A stretch of 64,000 bases of DNA from Alkaliphilus flagellatus (GTDB taxonomy: Bacteria > Bacillota > Clostridia > Peptostreptococcales > Natronincolaceae). Position 1 is the stretch's first letter; every line of letters begins with the position of its first letter. Location: positions 310,001-374,000 of the forward strand of contig NZ_JAHLQK010000004.1 in the NCBI RefSeq assembly GCF_018919215.1, in the 5' to 3' direction. The notes beneath the pieces were generated by a model. The model saw nothing but the letters and a program-made list of their open reading frames with translations. It did not search any database and was not told the origin of the DNA. A program made the translations under genes and the position numbers. Shown one piece after another: positions 31,728 through 40,542 of this stretch.

Positions 31728-33689
31728 TTAATGCCAAAAATAACTACCTTCTTCACTACCTTCTTCAAATAAATTTCTACGATATGTTATATATAATTGT
31801 TTTAATAAGGTTATTTTTTCATTCATTTCTAATTGTAACTTCGAAGTTAAATCATAATTCTCTAACTCAATTCCTTCTCTCATTCGAGAAAATAAAGCCT
31901 TTCTATCTAAGCTATCCTTCATTAAACAATTTCTTAACTCATTAACATTTTTCCAATTTACCTCATCCAGTTCATTTGTTGTATCTTCGCTATGAATCTT
32001 TTTACAACTTCTTACTAAATCTATATTATCAGGAATAATTCTACCTATCAACTCTGTAACCCATTGTGTAATAGTAGCTTGACGATAAGAATCAATAATT
32101 GCTTGGCTAAAAACCTCTCCCGAACATAATATTTGTATTTTATATGACTCTAAGTCAAAGTTCTTAATATTTTCCCATACTGTTACAGGTGGTATACCAA
32201 ACATACTACGTCTTTCTTCTTCTGTGTAATATTCGAATACATCTTCTTCACTTCTATACACTCTATCCTTTTCCAGATAAAATTTTTCTTCTCCTTGTCC
32301 TTTAGAAAATTCTATCTCTAATTCTTTTGATGTCATACCCGACTTTACCATAGCCTTAATTCCATCAATCATAGTTTGATAAAGTGCAGCTAAGGCTAAA
32401 TAAGTGTTAGTGCTAGGATTTGATGATCTTACCTCAAATCTTGTAGCCCTTGGATTATTTATATCTCTAATTAGACCAATTAATACTGTACGGTTTCTAG
32501 ATGGAATATCTGCGCTATGACCTATTGCACTTACTATACACACTGGTGCTTCAAAACCTGGCTTTAATCGATTAAAAGCATCATTAGTGGAAGTTATAAA
32601 TGGATTTACCACCTCGTAGTTTCTAAGTATTCCTGAAAGTCCTCCCCAGCCCAAGATACTCATATAATCAGTATTTTTATTTTTAGGTGTAAAAATATTA
32701 ATATATCTACCACTGTTAAGCCTAATCCCTACACCTACATGTATATGCTTTCCACTACCAGCTACACCTTCAATAGGTTTTGCCATAAAGGTTACCTCTA
32801 ACCCGTGCCGTTTAAAGGTTTCTTCTATAATTTCCCTAATAAACAGCTCATTATCTGCAGCTTGAATAGCTGTACTATATCTCCAAACTATTTCCAGCTG
32901 TTCCATTACGTGATTCAACTTACCATTTACTCCTATTTTGGCACTAACTCCCCCAACTTCTTTATGTCCGATTTCTGGCTCTATACCATACTTATTAAGT
33001 AAAAGTATAGTTTCTTCCAATGCAGTACGTACACTCCCCTTAGTACGCTTCCAATATTGCTCCTTCAACATTTGTGATGTTGATAATTTTTCTTCATCTG
33101 CTGAATCACCAGGGGTTTTTACCCAAAACTCTAATTCTGTAGCAGAGGTTAAAACTATATCATCAATATTTTCTTCCATAGATATATTTAAATCTTCTCT
33201 AATATGAGGATATTGGTTAAATAATACTTTAATTTCTGAAGTAAAATAATCTATAGCTCTTTTCAATATAGATCTCGAATCTACTTTTTTTGAATTATGC
33301 ACTAAAAATGCAGGTATTCTCAATGTTCCTATTGGTAGCCCAGTAGAACTACAAATATGATCATAATTATAATCAACAAACCAATTAACAGAAAGATCTG
33401 GAACTAAGTCTACCTTTGCATTATTTAATGTTGCAATACCATGGAGAACAACACTAGATCCATCGGTTTGAACACCTACATTAAAAAATCTTTCCATTTC
33501 ATCAATAAATAAAGAAATAGGAATTTTTTCATCTGTATCATTTCCTCCTAAATCCACAGCTACTAAAGAAACAAATTGAATTGAAGGATGAGCCTTTAAT
33601 AGTATAGTAAGATTTTCTCTGCTATGTGTCCATGGGGGCAGGCAATATAGCATAGGCTCCATTAATAATTTTTCTAGTAATTCATTCAT
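31728..33689 (-). CDS. Long glutamine synthetase, clostridial type
   Basis: This is an ATP-dependent glutamate-ammonia ligase homologue of 653 residues, longer than GlnA (about 440-470) and shorter than classical type III (about 700). The N-terminal part carries a DGSSV-type loop (VQTDGSSVVLHGIATL) and VDLVPD. The catalytic core shows ATELEFW, GKHIHVGVG, NRTVLIGLIRD and ATRFEVRSSNPSTNTYLALAAL. A C-terminal helical extension of about 150 residues follows. The start has GGAGGG. It is not next to glnR or nif-type genes. It could be a true glutamine synthetase or a related amide-forming ligase. Confidence 0.8.
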   Translation of the reverse strand: MNELLEKLLMEPMLYCLPPWTHSRENLTILLKAHPSIQFVSLVAVDLGGNDTDEKIPISLFIDEMERFFNVGVQTDGSSVVLHGIATLNNAKVDLVPDLSVNWFVDYNYDHICSSTGLPIGTLRIPAFLVHNSKKVDSRSILKRAIDYFTSEIKVLFNQYPHIREDLNISMEENIDDIVLTSATELEFWVKTPGDSADEEKLSTSQMLKEQYWKRTKGSVRTALEETILLLNKYGIEPEIGHKEVGGVSAKIGVNGKLNHVMEQLEIVWRYSTAIQAADNELFIREIIEETFKRHGLEVTFMAKPIEGVAGSGKHIHVGVGIRLNSGRYINIFTPKNKNTDYMSILGWGGLSGILRNYEVVNPFITSTNDAFNRLKPGFEAPVCIVSAIGHSADIPSRNRTVLIGLIRDINNPRATRFEVRSSNPSTNTYLALAALYQTMIDGIKAMVKSGMTSKELEIEFSKGQGEEKFYLEKDRVYRSEEDVFEYYTEEERRSMFGIPPVTVWENIKNFDLESYKIQILCSGEVFSQAIIDSYRQATITQWVTELIGRIIPDNIDLVRSCKKIHSEDTTNELDEVNWKNVNELRNCLMKDSLDRKALFSRMREGIELENYDLTSKLQLEMNEKITLLKQLYITYRRNLFEEGSEEGSYFWH

Positions 33690-33857
33690 AATTATCCCTC
33701 CAATTAATATATTCTCTATTAAATAAAATTTTTAATATTTATTATATATTAATTGTATTAAATTGTAAATGCATAATTATGCCTAAATATGTAAAAATAC
33801 ACCTATTTTACAACAGATGTATTTTTAAAAATTATTATATTAAATTACATATAATCC

Positions 33858-35564
33858 TTATTTAAGCTGATCCTTTATATATTCTTTTATCTCATCTGAA
33901 GTAGGAAGCGTTAAAGTTACTTCAGCAATTTTTTTCATATCACTATATGAAATCTCACTTATAATCTTTCTTGCAGGTAAAATAGATACGGCACTCATAG
34001 AAAACTCATCTAATCCTAATCCAAGTAGAATAGGAATAAGGTTTTTATCTCCAGCCATTTCACCGCACATACCTACCCACTTGCCACCTTCATGGGCATA
34101 ATCTATTATCATTTTTATCATTCTTAAAATTGCAGGATTAAAAGGGTCATATAAATAACTTATTTTCTCATTCATTCTATCTACTGCCTTAGTATATTGA
34201 ATTAAATCGTTAGTTCCTATACTAAAGAAATCTACTTCCTTAATTAAAAGGTCTCCAATTACTGCCGCCGCTGGTATTTCTACCATTATTCCAACTTCAA
34301 TAGACTTACTATATGAAATATATTCTCTGTCTAGCTCATTTTTAACTTCTTCTAAAATTTTATTAGCATCCCTTACTTCTTCTACAGATGAAATCATCGG
34401 GTACATAATTTTTAGGTTACCATAAACACTGGCTCTAAGTAATGCTCTCAATTGGACTTTAAAAATTTCCGTTTGATCTAAGCATATGCGTATTGCCCTG
34501 TATCCTAAAAATGGATTCATTTCCTTTGGAAGATTTAAATATGGTAATTCTTTATCCCCACCAATATCTAAAGTTCTAATGATTACCGGTTTTCCTTCCA
34601 TACCTTCTAAAACTTCCTTATATGCTTGGAATTGTTCTTCTTCCGTTGGCATACTATTACGATTCATATATAAAAACTCTGTACGATAAAGACCAATTCC
34701 TTCTCCACTATTTTCTATAACACCTTTTATATCCTTTGGTGTCCCAATATTAGCTGCTAACTCTACAACTCTTCCATCCTTCGAAACCGTTGGCATTCCT
34801 TTTAAAGCCTCAAGATCTCTTCTTGTTACTTCATAATCTTTCTTTTTCTGCTGGAATAAAGATAATACATTCTCTGTTGGATTAACATGCACAACTCCAT
34901 CTTCTCCATCAAATACTATTGTATCTCCATCATTGATAGTAGAGGTTATATTTTTTAATCCAACAACTGCTGGCACTTCTAAAGATCTTGCCATAATAGC
35001 TGTATGGCTTGTTCTTCCTCCTATGTCTGTTACAAAGCCTAGTACCTTATCCCTATTCATTGTAGCAGTGTCTGAAGGTGTAAGGTCATGCGCAACTAAA
35101 ATAATTTCATCTGATAATAATGCTAAGTTAACTATTTCAATACCTAATAGGTTTTTTAATATTCTTATTCCTACATCCTTTATATCAGCTGCCCTTTCCC
35201 TCATATATTCATCATCCATACTTTCAAATAAAGAAACAAAGTTATCTATTATATCCTTTGTAGCATATTCTACATTAATTTTTTCATTATTAACTTTATC
35301 CTTTATTTGAGAAAGTAGCTCTGGGTCTTCTAATACCATTAAATGGGCCTCAAATATTTGAGCTTGTTCGGTGCCAAGTTTTTTTGTGGCTTCTTTCTTG
35401 ATAGCCCTTAGTTGTATTTTTGTTTTTTCAATAGCATCATGCAATTTTTTATTTTCATTTTCTACTTCTGAAATATTTAATTTGTCAATGTTTAAATCCA
35501 CATCTTTATAAACTAATGCTTTTCCTATAGCAATACCTGGTGAAGCTGCGGTTCCTTTAAACAT
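33858..35564 (-). CDS. ptsI: PTS phosphoenolpyruvate-protein phosphotransferase, enzyme I
   Basis: Enzyme I takes phosphate from PEP and passes it to HPr, the first step of all PTS sugar uptake. The 568-residue protein has the phospho-His in GGRTSHTAIMARSLEVPAV (near residue 187), the HPr-binding helical domain (about 20-140), and the C-terminal PEP-binding barrel with LYRTEFLYMNR, MCGEMAGD and GTNDLIQYTKAVDR. It follows ptsH by 17 bases. The operon order crr-ptsH-ptsI puts it under the GlcT-type antiterminator upstream. Confidence 0.97.
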   Translation of the reverse strand: MFKGTAASPGIAIGKALVYKDVDLNIDKLNISEVENENKKLHDAIEKTKIQLRAIKKEATKKLGTEQAQIFEAHLMVLEDPELLSQIKDKVNNEKINVEYATKDIIDNFVSLFESMDDEYMRERAADIKDVGIRILKNLLGIEIVNLALLSDEIILVAHDLTPSDTATMNRDKVLGFVTDIGGRTSHTAIMARSLEVPAVVGLKNITSTINDGDTIVFDGEDGVVHVNPTENVLSLFQQKKKDYEVTRRDLEALKGMPTVSKDGRVVELAANIGTPKDIKGVIENSGEGIGLYRTEFLYMNRNSMPTEEEQFQAYKEVLEGMEGKPVIIRTLDIGGDKELPYLNLPKEMNPFLGYRAIRICLDQTEIFKVQLRALLRASVYGNLKIMYPMISSVEEVRDANKILEEVKNELDREYISYSKSIEVGIMVEIPAAAVIGDLLIKEVDFFSIGTNDLIQYTKAVDRMNEKISYLYDPFNPAILRMIKMIIDYAHEGGKWVGMCGEMAGDKNLIPILLGLGLDEFSMSAVSILPARKIISEISYSDMKKIAEVTLTLPTSDEIKEYIKDQLK

Positions 35565-35581
35565 AAATTTTCCTCCCTACT

Positions 35582-35845
35582 TTATTCATCGAAGCCTCTT
35601 TCGATTAAATCTGATATTGCTTCAAAGGCTTCTTTCTCGTCTTCTCCTAATACCTTCAAAGTAACTTCGTCTCCTTGTCTTGCACCCATACCCATTATAC
35701 TCATAATACTTCTGCAGTTATATTCTTTGTCGCCCTTAATTAGGAAGCAATCTGACTTAAATCTTGTAGCTTCCTTAACCAGTAAACTCGCTGGTCTAGC
35801 ATGTACTCCTGTAGCATTTTTAATAGTTATTTTCTTTTCTAACAT
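35582..35845 (-). CDS. ptsH: Phosphocarrier protein HPr
   Basis: This is a small cytoplasmic PTS carrier of 87 residues. The catalytic H15 lies in ATGVHARPAS, and regulatory S46 lies in CRSIMSIM, so it has the site for HPr kinase and CcpA-linked catabolite control found in Firmicutes. The start has AAGGAGATGG. It is 12 bases downstream of crr and 17 upstream of ptsI. Confidence 0.97.
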   Translation of the reverse strand: MLEKKITIKNATGVHARPASLLVKEATRFKSDCFLIKGDKEYNCRSIMSIMGMGARQGDEVTLKVLGEDEKEAFEAISDLIERGFDE

Positions 35846-35857
35846 AATACCATCTCC

Positions 35858-36343
35858 TTATTTTTTAGTTATATTCATAATTACATCACTTTGGCTTACT
35901 TCTCCTGATTTCATTTTTTCTAGTTTTTCTAAATCATCCATATTAGTAATAACAATAGGAGATATAGTTGACTTAGCATTACTTTTTATATATTCTAAAT
36001 CGAAGGTCAATATAAGCTGGCCTTTTTTAACTTCATCTCCAACATTTATATGAGTTTCAAAACCTTTTCCATCTAGTGAAACTGTTTCTAAACCAATATG
36101 GATTAATATTTCTATACCGTTAATAGACTTAATACCGATTGCGTGCTTTGTAGGAAACACTTGTATCACTTCACCATCCACTGGTGACACTACTTTACCT
36201 TCTACTGGCTCAATAGCCATACCATCCCCAACCATTTTACCTGCAAAAACCTCATCTGGCACTTCCTCAATATTAATCAGCCTTCCTGTTAATGGTGCTC
36301 CAACTACTAGTACATTTTTTTTATTCTTAAATAATCCAAACAT
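35858..36343 (-). CDS. crr: PTS glucose-type EIIA component
   Basis: This is a stand-alone EIIA of the glucose family, taking phosphate from HPr and giving it to an EIIB domain. The 161-residue protein carries the two active-site histidines: H67 in FPTKHAIGI and H82 in ILIHIGLETVSLDGKGF. No EIIBC gene is in the window, so it must serve a permease elsewhere. It is the first gene behind the antitermination leader (36565-36684). The ATG follows CAGGAGGCG. Confidence 0.95.
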   Translation of the reverse strand: MFGLFKNKKNVLVVGAPLTGRLINIEEVPDEVFAGKMVGDGMAIEPVEGKVVSPVDGEVIQVFPTKHAIGIKSINGIEILIHIGLETVSLDGKGFETHINVGDEVKKGQLILTFDLEYIKSNAKSTISPIVITNMDDLEKLEKMKSGEVSQSDVIMNITKK

Positions 36344-36444
36344 TTAATTCGCCTCCTGTTAGTTTAATTTAGTAATACACTATTAATGATTGTATCTTTT
36401 GCAACACACTTTATACATTTATAGTACAAAACTTTGTATATAAC

Positions 36445-36511
36445 AAAAGTCATATTACGCTATTACGTTGACTCTGTTGCATTTTAAATTACGCTGTGCT
36501 CAAAGTATTTC
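36445..36511 (+). repeat. Dispersed intergenic repeat, degenerate copy
   Basis: The blocks CATATTACGCTATTACGTTGACT, GCATTTTAAATTACG and TGTGCTCAAAGTATT appear in family order. Similarity to the better copies is partial, so membership is tentative. Confidence 0.4.
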
Positions 36512-36564
36512 CAGCATGCTACCTTTTTTAGAAATCTTCAATAATAAAAAAGCTTATACTTTTC

Positions 36565-36664
36565 TAGAGAATAAGAAAGACATGAGCATAAGAAAAAACA
36601 TAAGATAAATATATCAATTTATAATAGATATATTTATATCATGGGCTTTTCTTAAGCTCATGCC
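36565..36664 (-). terminator. Antiterminator-controlled terminator in the pts leader
   Basis: On the minus strand GGCATGAGCTTAAGAAAA begins a long hairpin (arms about 36664-36628 and 36617-36580) that also pairs GATATAAATATATC with its complement. It is followed by a T-rich run (TTTCTTATTCT). Its 5' arm overlaps the 3' half of the RAT element, so the two folds exclude each other. Confidence 0.75.
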
Positions 36665-36684
36665 TGATTTAGTCAGTAACACGC
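36656..36684 (-). promoter_or_regulatory. GlcT-type RAT (ribonucleic antiterminator) element
   Basis: The minus strand reads GCGTGTTACTGA, a short loop, then TCAGGCATGAGC. The blocks GTGTTACTGA and TCAGGCATGAG match the GlcT-binding RAT of the Bacillus ptsG leader as I remember it. Binding by the protein encoded directly upstream would stabilise this hairpin and block the terminator. Confidence 0.8.
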
Positions 36685-36724
36685 TTTTATTGTTTATTTA
36701 ATTTAAAATAATACTAAATTCTAT

Positions 36725-37216
36725 TTAATCTTGCATATTAGGTCTACTTGCCCGAATATGAAGAGCAATAAACCCTATTTCATCTTCTGGGACATCTATT
36801 CCTATCCGTTCACGTATTAGTTCAACAGCCTTAGCAGCAATATTATATTCCTCTTCGTATAAAGCCTTAGTTTGACTTAAAAAAGGATTAGTAATATTTA
36901 TTCCATCATAGATTCTTTTAATAGCAAAGTGAATATGATCAGTTAGCCCAACATGAATACGATTATTTAAATTTTCACCTAAATCATTTTCTGCTATAGC
37001 GATAATCTCCTGAGCTACACCTAAAATCGCCTCATCAATATCTTTATTGTTAAAAATATCTAATGAAACAAATACCTTCTCAATGCTATTTTCATCATTA
37101 ATTATGTCATTTTCCTTTTTAGCAAATCCTATACCTTTACCCACCAAAATGTATTGAAGGTCATTTTTAGTAGCAATTACTACATTATTATTTAATGTTT
37201 TTTTAATAATGTACAC
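36725..37216 (-). CDS. GlcT-like RNA antiterminator with a single PRD
   Basis: This RNA-binding transcription antiterminator acts on its own downstream leader. Residues 1-57 form the co-antiterminator RNA-binding domain (IIKKTLNNNVVIA, VGKGIGFAKKENDII). Residues about 66-160 form one PTS regulation domain with GLTDHIHFAIKRI and DEIGFIALHIRAS. It is 163 residues, against about 280 for GlcT, and PRD2 is absent. The stop is 40 bases before a complete RAT, leaving no room for a decayed PRD2, so the short form looks genuine. It starts with GTG at 37216 after AGGAGGAATAAGAAG. With EIIA, HPr and EI genes as neighbours, control by PTS phosphorylation is expected. Confidence 0.85.
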   Translation of the reverse strand: MYIIKKTLNNNVVIATKNDLQYILVGKGIGFAKKENDIINDENSIEKVFVSLDIFNNKDIDEAILGVAQEIIAIAENDLGENLNNRIHVGLTDHIHFAIKRIYDGINITNPFLSQTKALYEEEYNIAAKAVELIRERIGIDVPEDEIGFIALHIRASRPNMQD

Positions 37217-37292
37217 CTTCTTATTCCTCCTGTGGATAATTTAATTTAAAAGCTATCTAATGCTATTATAATATCCAAAACATAAAATTTTG

Positions 37293-38948
37293 TCAAGATT
37301 CTAAAATTGCTTCAATAAATTTATCCACTAAATAAGAATCAAATTGAATTTCCTTATATTTTATTAGTTCTTTAATAGCTTCTTCTTTATTTAAAGGTTT
37401 TTTATATGCTCTGTTAGTAATCATTGCATCATAGGAATCTGCTATAGTGACAATTTTAACTAACTGTGGTATTTCGTCACCTTTAAGACCATCTGGATAA
37501 CCCATCCCATCTATACGTTCATGATGATTACGTATAATTGATAGAGAATCCTGTAAAAACTCTAGATTTCCGATAAATGCCTCACCTTTTTCTGGATGTT
37601 TTTGTATAAATTGATATTCCTCATCACTTAGTTTGTCTGGTTTTAACAATATATTATCTGGAATTCCTAGTTTTCCTATATCATGCAGAATGCTACCATG
37701 CCGTAGTATCTCTAGCTCTTTACCTGTTAAATTTATTTTTTTGCCTAACATCAAGCTATACTCCATTACTCTTTCACTATGCCCCTTAGTATAGCTATCT
37801 TTTAGCTCCATGGCTGTTACTAAGGCCCTAATTATATCAAAATAAGACTGTAATAATTTGTCACTAGTTTGATTAATTTCTTCAAAACTTGCTGCTAACT
37901 CTTCATTTAATGCCTGTAATTCTTCATCTCTAAAAGAAATTGCTTCTATAGTTTTATTAAACTGTATTGCAATATCTCCAATTTCATCCATTTTATCTAC
38001 AGGTACTTGCAGAATATATTCTCCATCTTCAACCTTTTTCATTCCATCTATTAAGCTATTAATAGGTTTAAGCATCTTTTTTATAAGTATATTAGTCAAA
38101 AATAAAACTAGTATGAGAACAAGCGAAAATATCATAAGATTCTTATTAAAAATCCTTGTAATAGGTGAGTACAAATCGCTTTGATTAATTGATATTACTA
38201 TAAAAAGCTCTGTTCCTTCTAATTCCTTAAAAAAAGCATACTTTTTAATTTTATTAAAATTTTCATAAGGTATATAGCCATTTTTGGCATGAAAACGATC
38301 TATACCACTATATTGAAAAAAATTGTCATATGGGATCTCATCAGATTTGGGATGTAAAATCACATTTCCATGCTTGTTTATTAAAAATCCATAGCCACGT
38401 CCTTCTATATTTAAGGAGTGAATGATTTCTTCAATATTGATCATAGGAATTGTACCAATTACTGCTCCTACTACTTCATAATTATTATTTACAGGGATAC
38501 CAATAACAATTTGATATGTTCCATCAGATCTAGAATATATGGGATCAGAAATAACAATTTCCCCTTCAAATACTTGCTCTAAATATTCTCTATCAGAAAG
38601 ATCTCCTAAAACATCACTTCCTGTAATATTATAGGTTCTATCACTATAAACTAGACCTATTTTATCAAATGCACTACCTTCTAATTCATTATAAAAATAA
38701 GGTGAATTTTTCTGCCAGTTTAAATGAGTAATATCTAATTTATCGATAATACGTTTCAATTTATGTTTCCCATCGTTAATACTATGTTCTATATCTTTGG
38801 TTCGTGTTTCAATATTTAAAAGAGACATCTTATGCTGATAATCCATAATAAAATTTAATGCTGTTCTTTGGGTTCCTAACCACAAAGAAACAAAGGCGAC
38901 TATTAATAATAAAATACTCACTAATGGCAGTTTATGTTTTAACTTCAT
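37293..38948 (-). CDS. Membrane HD-GYP protein with Cache and HAMP domains
   Basis: This is probably a cyclic-di-GMP phosphodiesterase with an external sensor. The 551-residue protein has an N-terminal membrane helix (about 8-25), an extracellular Cache-type domain (about 35-265; VGAVIGTIPMINIEEII, GYGFLINKHGNVILHP), a second helix (about 272-292), a HAMP segment (about 293-345) and a cytoplasmic HD-GYP domain (about 365-550) with HDIGKLGIPDNIL and HHERIDGMGYPDGLKG. The start has an AGGAGAGG site. It lies between the GlcT-like gene and a PP2C phosphatase gene on the same strand. The ligand is unknown. Confidence 0.9.
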   Translation of the reverse strand: MKLKHKLPLVSILLLIVAFVSLWLGTQRTALNFIMDYQHKMSLLNIETRTKDIEHSINDGKHKLKRIIDKLDITHLNWQKNSPYFYNELEGSAFDKIGLVYSDRTYNITGSDVLGDLSDREYLEQVFEGEIVISDPIYSRSDGTYQIVIGIPVNNNYEVVGAVIGTIPMINIEEIIHSLNIEGRGYGFLINKHGNVILHPKSDEIPYDNFFQYSGIDRFHAKNGYIPYENFNKIKKYAFFKELEGTELFIVISINQSDLYSPITRIFNKNLMIFSLVLILVLFLTNILIKKMLKPINSLIDGMKKVEDGEYILQVPVDKMDEIGDIAIQFNKTIEAISFRDEELQALNEELAASFEEINQTSDKLLQSYFDIIRALVTAMELKDSYTKGHSERVMEYSLMLGKKINLTGKELEILRHGSILHDIGKLGIPDNILLKPDKLSDEEYQFIQKHPEKGEAFIGNLEFLQDSLSIIRNHHERIDGMGYPDGLKGDEIPQLVKIVTIADSYDAMITNRAYKKPLNKEEAIKELIKYKEIQFDSYLVDKFIEAILES

Positions 38949-39009
38949 TATACCTCTCCTATTAATATTACTTTACTATCTATAGTTGTCATAGTTGTTA
39001 TTTAGAGCA

Positions 39010-40224
39010 CTAAATAAACTTTATCCAACGCATCTCTAATATTGACAAATCATCCTTTAAACTAGATTGTGCTCTTACTAATTTATTTAATTCCATAGTT
39101 AAGTGCCCATTAACAAAGTCCGCTTCTTTTTGAATATAATTAACAATACCTTCATATTCAATTGGATTACCAGTTTCATCTTTTACTTCCATCAAACCAT
39201 CTGTGTAAATAATTAGATTATCTCCCGAGTCAAAGTATACTGTTTTTTCCTCATACCCCTCACTAAATTCAAAACCTACTGGAGTACCATAGGCATCTAA
39301 TTCTATTATCTTACCTGTATCCTTCACTAGCAAAGGAGTAGGATGTCCAGCTCTTACATACTTCATTACCCCTGTTTTTATGTTTAAAACCATATAAAAT
39401 ATAGTAAAGTAATGATTATACTTTACAAAAGGAAATCTCTTGTTTAAATAATTAACAACTTCCAATGGTGATATAATTTCATAATATGGCGGATAGTTTA
39501 TCTTTCTTTTCAAAGGTGATCCTCTATCCACATCTAAAATTAAGGTTTCCGACAATGTAACAGCCAACATGGAAGAAGCAACTCCATGACCCATAACATC
39601 AATCATATATAAACCAAGATGATCATCGTCGAGCATAAAAACATCAAATATATCTCCACCAACTCTTCCGGATGGTTGGTAAGTCCAAGTGAAGGAGCAA
39701 TTAGGTATGTTTCCAAGGGACTTAGGTATAAGAGCTTCTTGTATCTTTGAAGCTAAGCTCAGATTTATTTCTAATTCATTTCTTTGCTTTTCAACCATAT
39801 CTAAATTTTCTTCTAGGGCATGTTGACACATAGTTAATTGTCTTTGTACTTCTATTAATTTAGTCTGGTTTTTTATTCTTAAAATAAAATCCTCTTCTTC
39901 TAAAGGATAGGTTATATAGTCATCTATTCCTAATGAAATACACTTTTTCTTTTGCTCTACATTGTGTGAATTAATTGATGCAATAATAGGTATTATTCTT
40001 GTACGCTCATCATTTTTCAAGATATTATATACTTCCACTGGTTTTTTATTATCGAAAAAACAATTTATTAAAATGATATGGGGCATTTCTTTTAATACAT
40101 TCTCTACGTAACTATCTTCTATATATCTTTGTACTACCTCATATCCGTGGTTTCTAAGTAAATTCTTCATATCTGTAGATGAATTTTTCCCAAAATCAAG
40201 TATAAGAATTTTATAAGTAATCAT
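39010..40224 (-). CDS. PP2C/SpoIIE-type phosphatase with degenerate receiver domain
   Basis: This 404-residue protein joins an N-terminal CheY-like domain (about 3-125), a coiled-coil linker (about 125-160) and a C-terminal RsbU/SpoIIE phosphatase domain (about 175-403) with GRVGGDIFDVF, YMIDVMGHGVASSML and IYTDGLMEV. The receiver has N54 where the phospho-Asp should be (PHIILINCFF), and YP in place of the switch KP, so it is probably not phosphorylated. RsbU-type domains dephosphorylate anti-sigma-factor antagonists, but no such partner gene is adjacent. The start follows AAAGGGGGC. Confidence 0.88.
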   Translation of the reverse strand: MITYKILILDFGKNSSTDMKNLLRNHGYEVVQRYIEDSYVENVLKEMPHIILINCFFDNKKPVEVYNILKNDERTRIIPIIASINSHNVEQKKKCISLGIDDYITYPLEEEDFILRIKNQTKLIEVQRQLTMCQHALEENLDMVEKQRNELEINLSLASKIQEALIPKSLGNIPNCSFTWTYQPSGRVGGDIFDVFMLDDDHLGLYMIDVMGHGVASSMLAVTLSETLILDVDRGSPLKRKINYPPYYEIISPLEVVNYLNKRFPFVKYNHYFTIFYMVLNIKTGVMKYVRAGHPTPLLVKDTGKIIELDAYGTPVGFEFSEGYEEKTVYFDSGDNLIIYTDGLMEVKDETGNPIEYEGIVNYIQKEADFVNGHLTMELNKLVRAQSSLKDDLSILEMRWIKFI

Positions 40225-40542
40225 TTATCTGCCCCCTTTGTTTTTAATGTAACAATATTATACTCTAAATTTTTCCTAGAAACTATGAGGCTTATATGCA
40301 GATATTTAAAAATAATCTTTGTCTATTCGTTAAAATCAACATCCTAGATAAAACTCTTAGTTATATTAAATTTATGTTACAGTATTTAATTCTACATTTT
40401 TTGATAAATTCCTACTTTATTTATAAAATCAACAACATTTCCTATTATTTGGGACTTTAGACCCTTATCTGTATAATAGGAAAAATGAGTAAAAAAGAGC
40501 CTATTTGGCTCTTTTTAAAATAAGATTTTTAGTTTTAAAATA
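40225..40542. other. Intergenic region between PP2C and pdhD genes, with terminator
   Basis: AAAAAGAGCC-tatt-GGCTCTTTTT (about 40491-40516) is a clear terminator for pdhD on the minus strand. Upstream of it CCTATTAT...ATAATAGG (40441-40480) forms a wider inverted repeat. The remainder is AT-rich and should contain the PP2C gene promoter. Confidence 0.6.

Larger units (their letters stand above)
36344..36724 (-). other. Leader region of crr-ptsH-ptsI
   Basis: From its 5' end this 381-base minus-strand leader holds a 40-base spacer after the antiterminator gene stop, the RAT element, a long overlapping terminator hairpin, a degenerate dispersed repeat (36445-36511) and about 100 AT-rich bases before crr. 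No ORF was seen. Confidence 0.65.

Noticed and set aside
36580-36664. Long imperfect palindrome as a mobile element
   Set aside because: Its 5' arm on the minus strand is part of a GlcT-type RAT and it ends in T-rich sequence, so a regulated terminator explains it better.
36725-37216. Antiterminator gene as a truncated pseudogene
   Set aside because: The frame ends cleanly after PRD1 and an intact RAT follows within 40 bases, with no PRD2 remnant in any frame nearby.
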